Shown here: positions 5,779 through 12,680 of the stretch, one piece after another
How the letters are laid out: each line of letters starts with the position of its first letter
Position numbering within the stretch: the first letter of the stretch is position 1
NCBI GenBank assembly: GCA_934446285.1
Contig: CAKSEI010000025.1
Span: 1 to 12,680 of the forward strand
DNA from: an uncultured Eubacteriales bacterium
GTDB taxonomy: Bacteria > Bacillota > Clostridia > Oscillospirales > CAG-272
Direction of reading: 5' to 3'
DNA: 12,680 nucleotides
Translations under genes and position numbers: made by a program
Notes under the pieces: model-generated
Databases searched by the model: none
What the model saw: only the letters and a program-made list of their open reading frames with translations
What the model was told of the DNA's origin: nothing

Positions 5779-5810
5779 ACATAACGGAGCGACCGCGCGA
5801 GTATAATATA
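5779..5810 (+). promoter_or_regulatory. Possible promoter of the SpoIIP-like gene
   Basis: TATAAT (5802-5807) lies 17 bases upstream of the start codon, but there is no good sigma-A -35 box at the expected distance. ACATAAC (5779-5785) followed after 15 bases by GTATAATAT loosely resembles the mother-cell sigma-E layout that drives spoIIP in Bacillus. It is weak and best treated as a candidate. Confidence 0.3.
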
Positions 5811-5824
5811 TCGGAGTGTGAGAA

Positions 5825-6811
5825 ATGAAGCGGACAGGTTATACGGCGACGGCGGCGCTGCGCTCGCTATGCTCGGTAATATTCATCTGCTGCTCGGTCT
5901 TTTCCGTTGCGGTGACGGTGCGCCCTGCTGTGGGGATAGAAAGAACGGATGGGGGGACGCCCGCGGAGAGCGATACCCCCGCCCCTGACACGCAGAGTAC
6001 GGACGTGCAGGATGCGGACAAGCCCTCGGAGCAGCTACTCGGCGGGACGGACGGAGAGAGCAAAATAGTTTCGGCTGACCTCTCCGCCGAGAGCGCCTTT
6101 GAGTTTTCAAATGAAACAAAATATAAGTTCGACCCGCAGGCGATAATCGGTGCGGGATATCCCATCGAGGCGCAGACGACGGACGAGCCGTCGGTACTCA
6201 TCCTGCACAGCCACGCGACAGAGTGCTACACGGAGCCGGGGGCGGAGGTCGTCACCGATACGCGCTCGAGCGACCCGGGGAAAAATATGGTTGCGGTTGG
6301 TGAGGCGGCGGCCGAGGCGCTGCGCGAGAGCGGCGTCGGCGTTATACATATTGAGACGCTCTTTGATAAGGACGACTACAACTCCGCATATGAAAATTCA
6401 CGTAAGGCAGCGGAACAATGCCTCAAGGAAAACCCGGGAATACGCTATGTCATTGACATACACAGGGACGCACTGCAATACGAAAACGGAAGCATGGTAA
6501 AGACCTCAGCGCGCCTGAACGGCGAGGCGGCGGCGCAGGTTATGCTCGTCGTCGGCACGAACGAGGGCGGCGCGGACCACCCGGGATGGAAAACAAATCT
6601 GTGCGTCGCGCTGAGGCTGCAGCAGGCGATGTGCGCGGCGGACGAAAACTGGGTAAGACCGGTCAATCTGCGCCGCGCGAGCTTCAATCAGCAGTATGCC
6701 CCGGGTGCATTCCTGCTTGAGATAGGCACGTGCGCGAATACTCTCGACGAGGCAAAGACAGCTGCACGCGAGTTCGGTCGTATATTCGCCGAACTGATTA
6801 AAAACCCGTAA
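5825..6811 (+). CDS. spoIIP: Stage II sporulation protein P-like peptidoglycan amidase/endopeptidase
   Basis: A 328-residue membrane-anchored or exported protein. In known members SpoIIP cleaves peptidoglycan at the septum (N-acetylmuramoyl-L-alanine amidase and endopeptidase) and, with SpoIID and SpoIIM, drives engulfment of the forespore. Residues about 12-35 form one hydrophobic segment near the N-terminus; residues 36-110 are a low-complexity Asp/Thr/Pro-rich linker. The SpoIIP domain runs from about 120 to 328 with the expected zinc and catalytic-type residues: LHSHATE (H128, H130, E133), VIDIHRDA (H213) and LLEIGTCANT (E299). CGGAG eight bases upstream supports the ATG at 5825. It stands alone, divergent from tRNA-Val, with a hairpin downstream; spoIID and spoIIM are not in the window. 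The family is sure; the gene symbol rests on family membership, and SpoIIP paralogues exist in Clostridia. Confidence 0.88.
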   Translation: MKRTGYTATAALRSLCSVIFICCSVFSVAVTVRPAVGIERTDGGTPAESDTPAPDTQSTDVQDADKPSEQLLGGTDGESKIVSADLSAESAFEFSNETKYKFDPQAIIGAGYPIEAQTTDEPSVLILHSHATECYTEPGAEVVTDTRSSDPGKNMVAVGEAAAEALRESGVGVIHIETLFDKDDYNSAYENSRKAAEQCLKENPGIRYVIDIHRDALQYENGSMVKTSARLNGEAAAQVMLVVGTNEGGADHPGWKTNLCVALRLQQAMCAADENWVRPVNLRRASFNQQYAPGAFLLEIGTCANTLDEAKTAAREFGRIFAELIKNP

Positions 6812-6924
6812 TCATGCAAGGGCAAAAAATTTACAGTTTGTGTACATTGTATATTTGTGAATAAAAAAGATTTTTATTTGTAGGTATGCATTAAACAACA
6901 GGCGGAAACAGCTACAAAATGCAT

Positions 6925-6962
6925 ATATCCCGCCCGACCGGAACGGGTCCGGCGGGATATTT
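6925..6962 (+). terminator. Hairpin terminator after the SpoIIP-like gene
   Basis: ATATCCCGCC (6925-6934) pairs with GGCGGGATAT (6951-6960), extended inward by GACC/GGTC. Only TT follows before A, so the U-tract is weak. Confidence 0.5.
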
Positions 6963-7125
6963 ACGCCTTGAGATCACTAAATATGGGCACGAAAAAGCTT
7001 ATTTCTCGCAAAATGTTGTATAAAAACCGATCCTTGCTTTTTTTGATGCAAAAAGTCGTAAAAGGGCGGGGAAAAGGCACTGCGCGGGCAGAAAAATTAC
7101 ACAGGCGTAAATTCGCCGAATTTGC
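6963..7125. other. Intergenic region before the ABC operon promoter
   Basis: Together with 6812-6924 this makes a gene-free gap of about 310 bases upstream of the promoter at 7126. It is A/T-rich with several A- and T-runs (for example 7039-7045), and I see no credible ORF, known operator or riboswitch in it. Confidence 0.5.
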
Positions 7126-7154
7126 TTGACAGACAAGGGATTATAAGGTATAAT
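7126..7154 (+). promoter_or_regulatory. Consensus sigma-A promoter of the ABC transport operon
   Basis: TTGACA (7126-7131) and TATAAT (7149-7154) are both perfect consensus hexamers with the ideal 17-base spacer. The start point is expected near 7161, leaving a leader of about 150 nt before the binding-protein gene. Such a strong promoter suits a highly made extracellular protein, and any sugar control should act through a repressor or the leader. Confidence 0.88.
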
Positions 7155-7168
7155 TTAAATAATTTCTC

Positions 7169-7318
7169 ATGATGGTGACCAAGACGACGTTCACGGTGAA
7201 ACGGGGACGGCGTCTATTTGTGCGTACACGGAAAAATGCTTTTTGCACTTATATAACGCGTGATAGGTACGCCTGCATGAACAGGAACAGAAACTCGGTA
7301 GGAGGAAAAACGGAATGA
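7169..7318 (+). CDS. Possible leader ORF (49 aa) overlapping the binding-protein start
   Basis: An ATG pair at 7169-7174 opens a frame of 49 codons ending in TGA (7316-7318), which overlaps the next gene's start as ATGA. The product is very basic (MMVTKTTFTVKRGRR...). The first ATG lies only about eight bases after the predicted transcription start, so there is no room for a ribosome binding site. It could couple translation to the downstream gene, but the unusual composition and lack of a Shine-Dalgarno make a chance open frame about as likely or more so. Confidence 0.2.
   Translation: MMVTKTTFTVKRGRRLFVRTRKNAFCTYITRDRYACMNRNRNSVGGKTE
7182..7272 (+). promoter_or_regulatory. Possibly structured 5' leader of the ABC operon
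   Basis: Two foldable parts lie in the leader: AGACG (7182-7186) with CGTCT (7211-7215) around an inner TTCA/TGAA, and GCGTA (7222-7226) with TACGC (7268-7272) plus CACG/CGTG inside. No known riboswitch consensus is recognised and there is no terminator hairpin with a U-tract. Confidence 0.25.
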
Positions 7319-10300
7319 ATATTCATTCTCGCGCAGCGAAGATAACGGCGATGCTCACGGCTATTGTAACCGTGATTGCAGGCATGTCGTTCGCAAGCTT
7401 TGCGGACAGCACGTCGGGAACGTCGGATGACGGGTCTTCCATTGCTTCGCTGACAGAACTGCTTGCCGCAGATAAATACACCACCTATGCTCTGCAGAAC
7501 GCAGGGTACGGGAAGGGTAAAGGAGAGGTTACCGTAAAGGGAACCGACTATTCTGCGGAGGATACGACAGCCGTTATAGGAGACGGCGACGGCGAGGTGC
7601 ACACGGGCACCTGGTCGGATATAGACACGGACGGCAACATCGTCTCGGGTACGGAGAGAGAGGGACTCTTCTGCCCCGGAACGGGCGCTGTCGGCTGGAA
7701 GGTCAATATTCCCGCGTCGGGCAACTATGCCGTCGACGTGGTGTACTACCCCGTTGAGAACAACGGAACTGCGTCGAATATAGAGCGTACATTCTATATA
7801 GACGGAAAGGTCCCGTTCTACGAGGCGCGATTCCTCACATGTACAAAGGTGTGGGGCGAGAGCTACGACCGCAGCAACCGTGACGAAGCGTATATAAAGG
7901 ATCTTGCGGGCAACGAAATACGCCCGGATAAAAAGGAAACACCCGAGTGGAGAACGATGACCTTTTCCGACTCCTCGGGGAACAATATCGACCCCTTTGA
8001 ATTTTATTTTGAAGAGGGCGAGCACGTCATACAGCTCGAGGCGCAGCGCGAGCCTTTTGCGGTTGCGAGCATCAGAATATATCCTCTCGAAAAGGCACAG
8101 AGCTACGAGGACTACGTAAAGAGCCATTCGGGAAGGGAAGTCTCGGGCGACACGATATCCGCCGCAAATGACGGCGAAAAGTCGATAAAGATAGAGGGAG
8201 AGCTTTACACCTCCACCTCCGACTTCTCGATATATCCGATAAATGACCGCTCGAGCGCCATCACCTCACCTCAGGATCCCGCGAAGCAGCTGCTCAATGC
8301 AATCGGCGATGAGAAGTGGGAGACGACGGGACAGTGGGTTTCGTGGACGGTCAACGCACCGAAGGCGGGACTCTACAAGATAGGCGTGCGCTACCGCCAA
8401 AACATCAACGACGGTCTGTTCTCATCGAGAACCATCCGCATAAACGGCAAAGTTCCGTTTGACGAGGCGAGATACCTGCAGTTCAACTACGGTGACGAAT
8501 GGCAGTCTGCATACTTAAATAACGGTTCGGATGAATATAAGGACGGCTTCCTCTTCTACCTCGAGGAGGGCGAGAATACCATCGAGCTTGAGGTAAGCCA
8601 GGGCAATATGGCAAGCATCCTGCTGCGCCTCAATGAAATCATAAAGACGATAAACTCTTCCTATCTTGATATAAGACAGATAACGGGTTCAAAGCCCGAC
8701 CAGTACCGAGACTACGGTTTCTACAGCCTTATCCCCGCATCGATAGACGCTCTCGCCGAGATGTCCGACGAGCTTTACAAGATTGTTGATGAGCTTGTCG
8801 CCGTAAACGGTAAGAGCCAGAACGTATCCACCCTTGAGGAAATAGCACGTACCCTTTACAAGATGGGTAACAGGGAGGACGAGGTTGCAAAGAACATGGA
8901 CACCCTGAAGAGCGACATCGGTTCTCTCGGTACATGGCTGCAGACCGCTATGACTCAGCCGCTCGCCGTTGACTATCTCACCGTCACCGGTGCGGATTCG
9001 GGCGATGACGAGAAGCCCCGCGCAAAGGAGAGCTTCGCCGAGTCCCTTTGGTACGAGATTCGCATGTTCGCCGTTTCGTTCGTTGCCGACTATAATACGC
9101 TCGGCGCGACCGAGGAGGTCTCCGAGGATAAATCCGTTGTCGTATGGACGTCCTCAAGCCGTGACCAGGCGACAATTATAAGAAATATGATAAACAGCGA
9201 TTTCACGCCGAATACCGGCATAAGCGTTTCCCTTAAGCTTGTTGCTGCAGGCTCGCTGCTCCCGTCGATACTTGCGGGCGTCGGACCTGACGTTTCGCTC
9301 GACAGCGTGGATATCATAAACTGGGCAATCCGTGATGCCGTGCTTCCGCTCGACGGCTTTGAGGGCTTTGACGAGCTTATGAAAGAATTCCCGGAGTGCG
9401 CAACCGTTCCTCTTACATTATATACCGATGATATAAAGGGCTACAACAGAGAGAAAGACGGACCGATAACCGACGACAGCGAGCATCTTACCTCGCACGT
9501 CTACGGTCTGCCGATGACCATGGACTTCCCGATGATGTTCTATCGCGCGGACGTGTTCCAGCAGCAGGGGCTCTCGGTGCCCAAGACGTGGGAGGACTTC
9601 TATGCCGTTCTTCCCATCCTTCAGAACAATCAGATGGAGGTAATAATCCCCGGCTCGACCGGGGGCACGTACATGTTCCTCTATCAGATGCAGCCGAAGG
9701 GCACGAGCGTGCGCGACGGACTTTATCAGGATAACGGACGACGTATAGGACTTGATACGAATATAGCTCTTGAGAGCTTTGACAGACTCTGTAACCTCTT
9801 CACGCAGTACAGCCTGCCGATAACCGCGGATTTCGTAAACCGTTTCCGTACGGGCGAAGTACCGCTCGCTATAACCAACTACAGCGCATATACGCAGCTG
9901 TCGCTCTACGCGCCCGAGATAAAGGGTCTTTGGGAGTTTGTCCCGATACCCGGCTGGGCACGCGCCGACGGCACGATAAACAATACATCCATTGCGACCG
10001 TGACCTCGATAGTCATGCCGAGAGGCAACCGCTCCGAGGAAAAGGCTAATAACGCATGGCAGTTTATGAAGTGGTATGCGGGTCACAACAACCAGAGCCG
10101 TTACGCAAACGAGTATACCGCACTCTTCGGACAGCAGTCCAAGTACACGACGGCAAATAAGATAGCCCTTGAGGCTCTGCCGTGGACGACTCAGGAGAAG
10201 AACAATATTCAGGCACAAATGGAGAATACTCAGGCAGTGCCCGATTACCCCGGCAGCTACATCATCACCCGTTACGTAGAGTTTGCATTCCTTGCCGCGT

Positions 10301-10443
10301 ACAATGACAATGTCGACCCGGTAACGTCAATGCTTAACTACATCACGGATATAAATAAGGAAATATCGCGTAAGCGAAAGGAATTTGACCTCGACGCATA
10401 CGAGATATCCTACTCCTCCAACTTTACGGAGAGTCAGAACTGA
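7315..10443 (+). CDS. Large secreted ABC solute-binding protein with two duplicated carbohydrate-binding-like modules
   Basis: A 1042-residue protein with a type I signal peptide (about 1-30, likely cut after ASFA). Two related beta-sandwich, CBM-like modules follow, at about 65-259 and 293-442. Their kinship is visible directly: DGKVPFYEARFL at 163-174 and NGKVPFDEARYL at 377-388, each followed by a closing FYFEEGEHVIQLE-type or FYLEEGENTIELE-type strand pair. Residues about 443-600 are mostly helical and acidic. From about 605 to 1020 is a family-1 solute-binding fold (starting VVVWTSSSRDQATIIRNMI, with GVGPDV and the YGLPMTMDFPMMFYRADVF strand-helix region). Its role is extracellular capture of a carbohydrate for the permeases encoded next. 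No lipobox cysteine is present, which is unusual for a Gram-positive binding protein; the signal segment or the extra modules may keep it at the surface. GGAGG at 7301-7305, nine bases before ATG, fixes the start. The substrate is not deducible here. Confidence 0.88.
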   Translation: MNIHSRAAKITAMLTAIVTVIAGMSFASFADSTSGTSDDGSSIASLTELLAADKYTTYALQNAGYGKGKGEVTVKGTDYSAEDTTAVIGDGDGEVHTGTWSDIDTDGNIVSGTEREGLFCPGTGAVGWKVNIPASGNYAVDVVYYPVENNGTASNIERTFYIDGKVPFYEARFLTCTKVWGESYDRSNRDEAYIKDLAGNEIRPDKKETPEWRTMTFSDSSGNNIDPFEFYFEEGEHVIQLEAQREPFAVASIRIYPLEKAQSYEDYVKSHSGREVSGDTISAANDGEKSIKIEGELYTSTSDFSIYPINDRSSAITSPQDPAKQLLNAIGDEKWETTGQWVSWTVNAPKAGLYKIGVRYRQNINDGLFSSRTIRINGKVPFDEARYLQFNYGDEWQSAYLNNGSDEYKDGFLFYLEEGENTIELEVSQGNMASILLRLNEIIKTINSSYLDIRQITGSKPDQYRDYGFYSLIPASIDALAEMSDELYKIVDELVAVNGKSQNVSTLEEIARTLYKMGNREDEVAKNMDTLKSDIGSLGTWLQTAMTQPLAVDYLTVTGADSGDDEKPRAKESFAESLWYEIRMFAVSFVADYNTLGATEEVSEDKSVVVWTSSSRDQATIIRNMINSDFTPNTGISVSLKLVAAGSLLPSILAGVGPDVSLDSVDIINWAIRDAVLPLDGFEGFDELMKEFPECATVPLTLYTDDIKGYNREKDGPITDDSEHLTSHVYGLPMTMDFPMMFYRADVFQQQGLSVPKTWEDFYAVLPILQNNQMEVIIPGSTGGTYMFLYQMQPKGTSVRDGLYQDNGRRIGLDTNIALESFDRLCNLFTQYSLPITADFVNRFRTGEVPLAITNYSAYTQLSLYAPEIKGLWEFVPIPGWARADGTINNTSIATVTSIVMPRGNRSEEKANNAWQFMKWYAGHNNQSRYANEYTALFGQQSKYTTANKIALEALPWTTQEKNNIQAQMENTQAVPDYPGSYIITRYVEFAFLAAYNDNVDPVTSMLNYITDINKEISRKRKEFDLDAYEISYSSNFTESQN

Positions 10444-10452
10444 GACATCGGC

Positions 10453-10472
10453 GGGCAGACCGAGGTCTGCCC
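10453..10472 (+). promoter_or_regulatory. Intercistronic hairpin between binding-protein and permease genes
   Basis: GGGCAGAC (10453-10460) and GTCTGCCC (10465-10472) form a perfect 8-bp stem with a CGAG loop in the 56-base gap. No U-tract follows, so it probably protects the upstream message from 3' decay or only partly terminates, as known for malE-malF-type arrangements. That would give more binding protein than permease. Confidence 0.6.
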
Positions 10473-10499
10473 CTGAAATTCGAACAAAGGAGAAAAAAT

Positions 10500-11480
10500 A
10501 TGGCAAACGAAGCAGTTTCCGAAGTGACGGAAAAAAGCACGAAGCCCGAAGTCAGAAGACCGGTGTCACGCAAAGATATGAGCAAATTCAAATGGACGCT
10601 CAAGGAGATCCGCCGAAATCACACGGCATATTTCCTTGTGCTGCCCTTCATGCTGATATTCTTCGTCTTTACCGTCATACCCGTCGTGGTGTCGCTTGCA
10701 CTGTCGCTGACGGACTTCAACATGCTGCAGGTTCCCGACTTTGTATTTTTTGACAACTATATAAGACTGTTCCTTGATGATGATCTGTTCATCACGGCAA
10801 TACAGAATACGCTTATATTCGCGTCGATAACAGGACCTGTATCATATATTCTTTCATTTATAGTGGCATGGTTCATAAATGAGCTGTCGCCGAAGATAAG
10901 AGCACTTGTCACGCTCGTGTTCTACGCACCTTCCATATCCGGTCAGGTTTATACAATATGGGGAATATTCTTTTCCGGCGACTCCTACGGATATGTGAAC
11001 GCATGGATGTTAAAGCTCGGACTTATCACATCGCCTATACAGTGGTTCAAGAATGCAACCTACTGTATGCCGCTCTGTATAGTCGTTGCACTGTGGACCT
11101 CGCTCGGTACGGCATTCCTTTCGTTTATCGCGGGTCTGCAGGTCGTTGACCGTTCGCTCTACGAGGCGGGAGCGGTCGACGGAGTAAAGAACCGTTGGCA
11201 GGAGCTTTGGTACATAACCTTGCCGTACATGCGCCCGCAGCTGATGTTCGGCGCTATCATGGCGATCACCGGCTCGTTCGGTTTCGGCGGTATCGTCGAT
11301 GCTCTCGCGGGCAACCCGTCGGTCGACTACTGTGCGTGGACGATAACTCACCACTTAAACGACTACGGCGGTTCACGATTTGAGGTCGGCTACTCATCGG
11401 CGATAGCGGTTATTCTGTTCGCGATGATGTTCGGCTGTAACCTGCTAATTAAGAAGCTTTTAAGCAAGCTCGGACAGTAA
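10500..11480 (+). CDS. Carbohydrate ABC transporter permease, MalF/UgpA-like
   Basis: A 326-residue inner-membrane protein of the binding-protein-dependent transport family (MetI-like fold). After a soluble, charged N-terminus of about 40 residues it has six predicted membrane segments, beginning with the one at about 42-68 (YFLVLPFMLIFFVFTVIPVV). The cytoplasmic EAA loop that docks the ATPase is at about 222-246 and contains EAGAVDGVKNRW and ITLPYMRP. Length is slightly above the usual MalF-like 290-310 because of the N-terminus. AAGGAG seven bases before the ATG supports the start. It is the second gene of the transport operon and is followed 10 bases later by its partner permease. Confidence 0.92.
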   Translation: MANEAVSEVTEKSTKPEVRRPVSRKDMSKFKWTLKEIRRNHTAYFLVLPFMLIFFVFTVIPVVVSLALSLTDFNMLQVPDFVFFDNYIRLFLDDDLFITAIQNTLIFASITGPVSYILSFIVAWFINELSPKIRALVTLVFYAPSISGQVYTIWGIFFSGDSYGYVNAWMLKLGLITSPIQWFKNATYCMPLCIVVALWTSLGTAFLSFIAGLQVVDRSLYEAGAVDGVKNRWQELWYITLPYMRPQLMFGAIMAITGSFGFGGIVDALAGNPSVDYCAWTITHHLNDYGGSRFEVGYSSAIAVILFAMMFGCNLLIKKLLSKLGQ

Positions 11481-11490
11481 GGAGGACAAA

Positions 11491-12372
11491 ATGGCAAAAG
11501 TTAAAAAGCTGCGCGTCAGAAAACACGCCGTTGTCCTCAACCGTTCACGCGGAGGAGATACCGGCATAGGAGTCATGCTTGCGATTTTCGGCGCATTCAT
11601 GTTCCTACCTATGGTTTACGCTATATCACAGTCGCTCAAGCCTCTTGACGAACTGTGGAAGTTCCCCCCGAACTTCATAGTGCACAACCCGACACTCAAG
11701 AATTTCACCGACCTGTTCAGACTGATGAACACCTCGTGGGTTCCTTTCTCGAGATACCTTTTCAATACTATACTGATATCGGTTGCGGGTACTGCGGGTA
11801 ACCTTATTCTCTCGTCAATGGCGGCATATGCCCTGTCAAAGATAAAGTTCCCGGGACGCGGATGGATGTTCCAGATGGTCGTCCTCTCGCTGATGTTCTC
11901 AGCTACCGCAGCGTCTATTGCAAACTTCATAACGATGTCGCTCTTACACTGGGTTGACACCTATTGGTCGATAATAGTCCCGGCGTGGGGCTCGACTCTC
12001 GGACTTTACCTGATGAAGCAGTTCATGGACGGCTCGGTATCCGACGCAGTGCTTGAGAGCGCACGTCTTGACGGTTCGAGCGAGCTGCGCACTTTCCTAT
12101 CGATAGCGATGCCTATGGTCAAGCCCGCGTGGCTGACTCTGATAGTGTATTCGTTCCAGGGACTGTGGCAGCAGGGCGCATCCATTTACATCTACTCCGA
12201 GGAGTTAAAGACCTTTAACTATGCTATAGGTCAGATACTCTCGGGCGGTATAGTAAGACAGGGTGCGGCGGCAGCGTCCACCGTCGTCATGATGATAGTG
12301 CCCATCACGGTATTTGTCATGACACAGAGTAATATAATGGAAACAATGTCCGCATCGGGCATGAAGGACTGA
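11491..12372 (+). CDS. Carbohydrate ABC transporter permease, MalG/UgpE-like
   Basis: A 293-residue inner-membrane partner of the preceding permease. It has a basic N-terminus (MAKVKKLRVRKHAVVLNRSR), six predicted membrane segments, the large periplasm-side-type loop with SLKPLDELWKFPP after the first one (typical of MalG-like proteins), and an EAA loop at about 189-211 beginning ESARLDGSSELRTF and ending MPMVKP. The C-terminus GMKD matches the short Gly-Met/Ile-Lys ending common in this family. AAGGAGG ahead of ATG 11491 fixes the start, only 10 bases after the previous stop. No ATP-binding subunit lies in the window, so the pair presumably uses a shared MsmK-type ATPase or one encoded downstream. 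Confidence 0.92.
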   Translation: MAKVKKLRVRKHAVVLNRSRGGDTGIGVMLAIFGAFMFLPMVYAISQSLKPLDELWKFPPNFIVHNPTLKNFTDLFRLMNTSWVPFSRYLFNTILISVAGTAGNLILSSMAAYALSKIKFPGRGWMFQMVVLSLMFSATAASIANFITMSLLHWVDTYWSIIVPAWGSTLGLYLMKQFMDGSVSDAVLESARLDGSSELRTFLSIAMPMVKPAWLTLIVYSFQGLWQQGASIYIYSEELKTFNYAIGQILSGGIVRQGAAAASTVVMMIVPITVFVMTQSNIMETMSASGMKD

Positions 12373-12382
12373 GGAGGGCAAA

Positions 12383-12680
12383 ATGAAAAGAACATTCAGA
12401 ATAGCAGCCCTTGTAATGCTCCTCGTGCTTGCGCTCGGACCGGTGGCAAGCTTTGCCGCATCGTATGTGTCGTATACCTACTCATATGATGGCGATCAGC
12501 TTGTATCTCCCGACGGCTACACGCCCGATCGACTTGTCTCGGGTGACTATATGGGGCTCAGCGTAGACCTTAGTGAGCCTACCGACATAGTGGCGGATAC
12601 GGACGGCAATATATACATTGCCGATCCGAAGAATAATCGCATAGTCATTCTTGATAAGTATTATAAGCTTGTATATCAGC
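12383..12680 (+). CDS. Secreted NHL-repeat (beta-propeller) protein, partial at window end
   Basis: The first 99 codons are present; the gene runs off the window. A signal peptide covers about residues 1-26 (MKRTFRIAALVMLLVLALG..., likely cut near SFAA). Residues about 64-95 read like a propeller blade of the NHL/SMP-30 type, with TDIVADTDGNIYIADPKNNR and a following IVILDKYYK strand. GGAGGG (12373-12378) precedes ATG 12383, and the gene starts 11 bases after the MalG-like permease stop, so it belongs to the same operon. Its role is probably extracellular, perhaps glycan binding or scaffolding next to the transporter; no catalytic claim can be made from the visible part. No lipobox cysteine is present. 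Confidence 0.8.
   Translation, partial: MKRTFRIAALVMLLVLALGPVASFAASYVSYTYSYDGDQLVSPDGYTPDRLVSGDYMGLSVDLSEPTDIVADTDGNIYIADPKNNRIVILDKYYKLVYQ

Noticed and set aside
6825..6860. TTTACA...TATATT as a promoter after the SpoIIP-like gene
   Set aside because: The spacer is only 14 bases and there is no gene immediately downstream.
7249..8127. 292-codon minus-strand frame over the start of the binding-protein gene, and a 266-codon one at 9418-10218
   Set aside because: Both are shadows of the plus-strand gene; they cover its promoter leader or conserved modules and show no recognisable protein features or ribosome sites.

Overview
The window looks like a chromosomal segment of an anaerobic, endospore-forming, gut-type Clostridia (Oscillospiraceae-like Firmicutes). 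Reasons: a SpoIIP-family sporulation hydrolase, strong AGGAGG-type ribosome binding sites, sigma-A promoters of consensus form, a BspA-type leucine-rich-repeat lipoprotein, a large binding-protein-dependent sugar ABC operon, and GC-rich coding with very frequent ATA isoleucine codons. This is inference from gene content; no rRNA or other phylogenetic marker is present.

Layout. (1) 1-300 holds a MITE-like element bounded by 17-bp inverted repeats, with an imperfect tandem repeat and a hairpin inside. (2) 314-3119 is a two-gene operon: an LRR lipoprotein whose ATG lies where transcription should start (a candidate leaderless mRNA), overlapping by one base a cytoplasmic TIM-barrel sugar-phosphate isomerase/epimerase-like enzyme, followed by hairpin terminators. 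(3) 3212-5655 is an AT-richer accessory island on the minus strand: a broken conjugation gene of the PrgI family, other coding scraps, an intact AAA/DUF4143 ATPase with its own promoter and terminator, and a tRNA-T-arm-like scrap. Near-identical 22-bp sequences lie at its two ends in inverted orientation. (4) 5594-5773 is tRNA-Val(CAC) on the minus strand with a consensus promoter and a strong terminator. (5) 5825-6811 is spoIIP-like. (6) 7126-12680 is an ABC import operon behind a near-perfect sigma-A promoter with a leader of about 150 nt: a 1042-residue secreted solute-binding protein carrying two duplicated beta-sandwich modules, an intercistronic hairpin, MalF-like and MalG-like permeases, and the start of a secreted NHL/beta-propeller protein cut by the window end.

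How they work together. The last block is a carbohydrate capture and import system: the large binding protein (with carbohydrate-binding-like modules) and probably the propeller protein act outside the cell, and the two permeases form the membrane channel. No ATP-binding subunit, glycosidase or regulator is visible, so the ATPase is either downstream or shared. The first operon pairs a cell-surface LRR lipoprotein with a cytosolic sugar enzyme; the functional link is unknown. The middle island looks like the eroded remains of a mobile element next to a tRNA gene.
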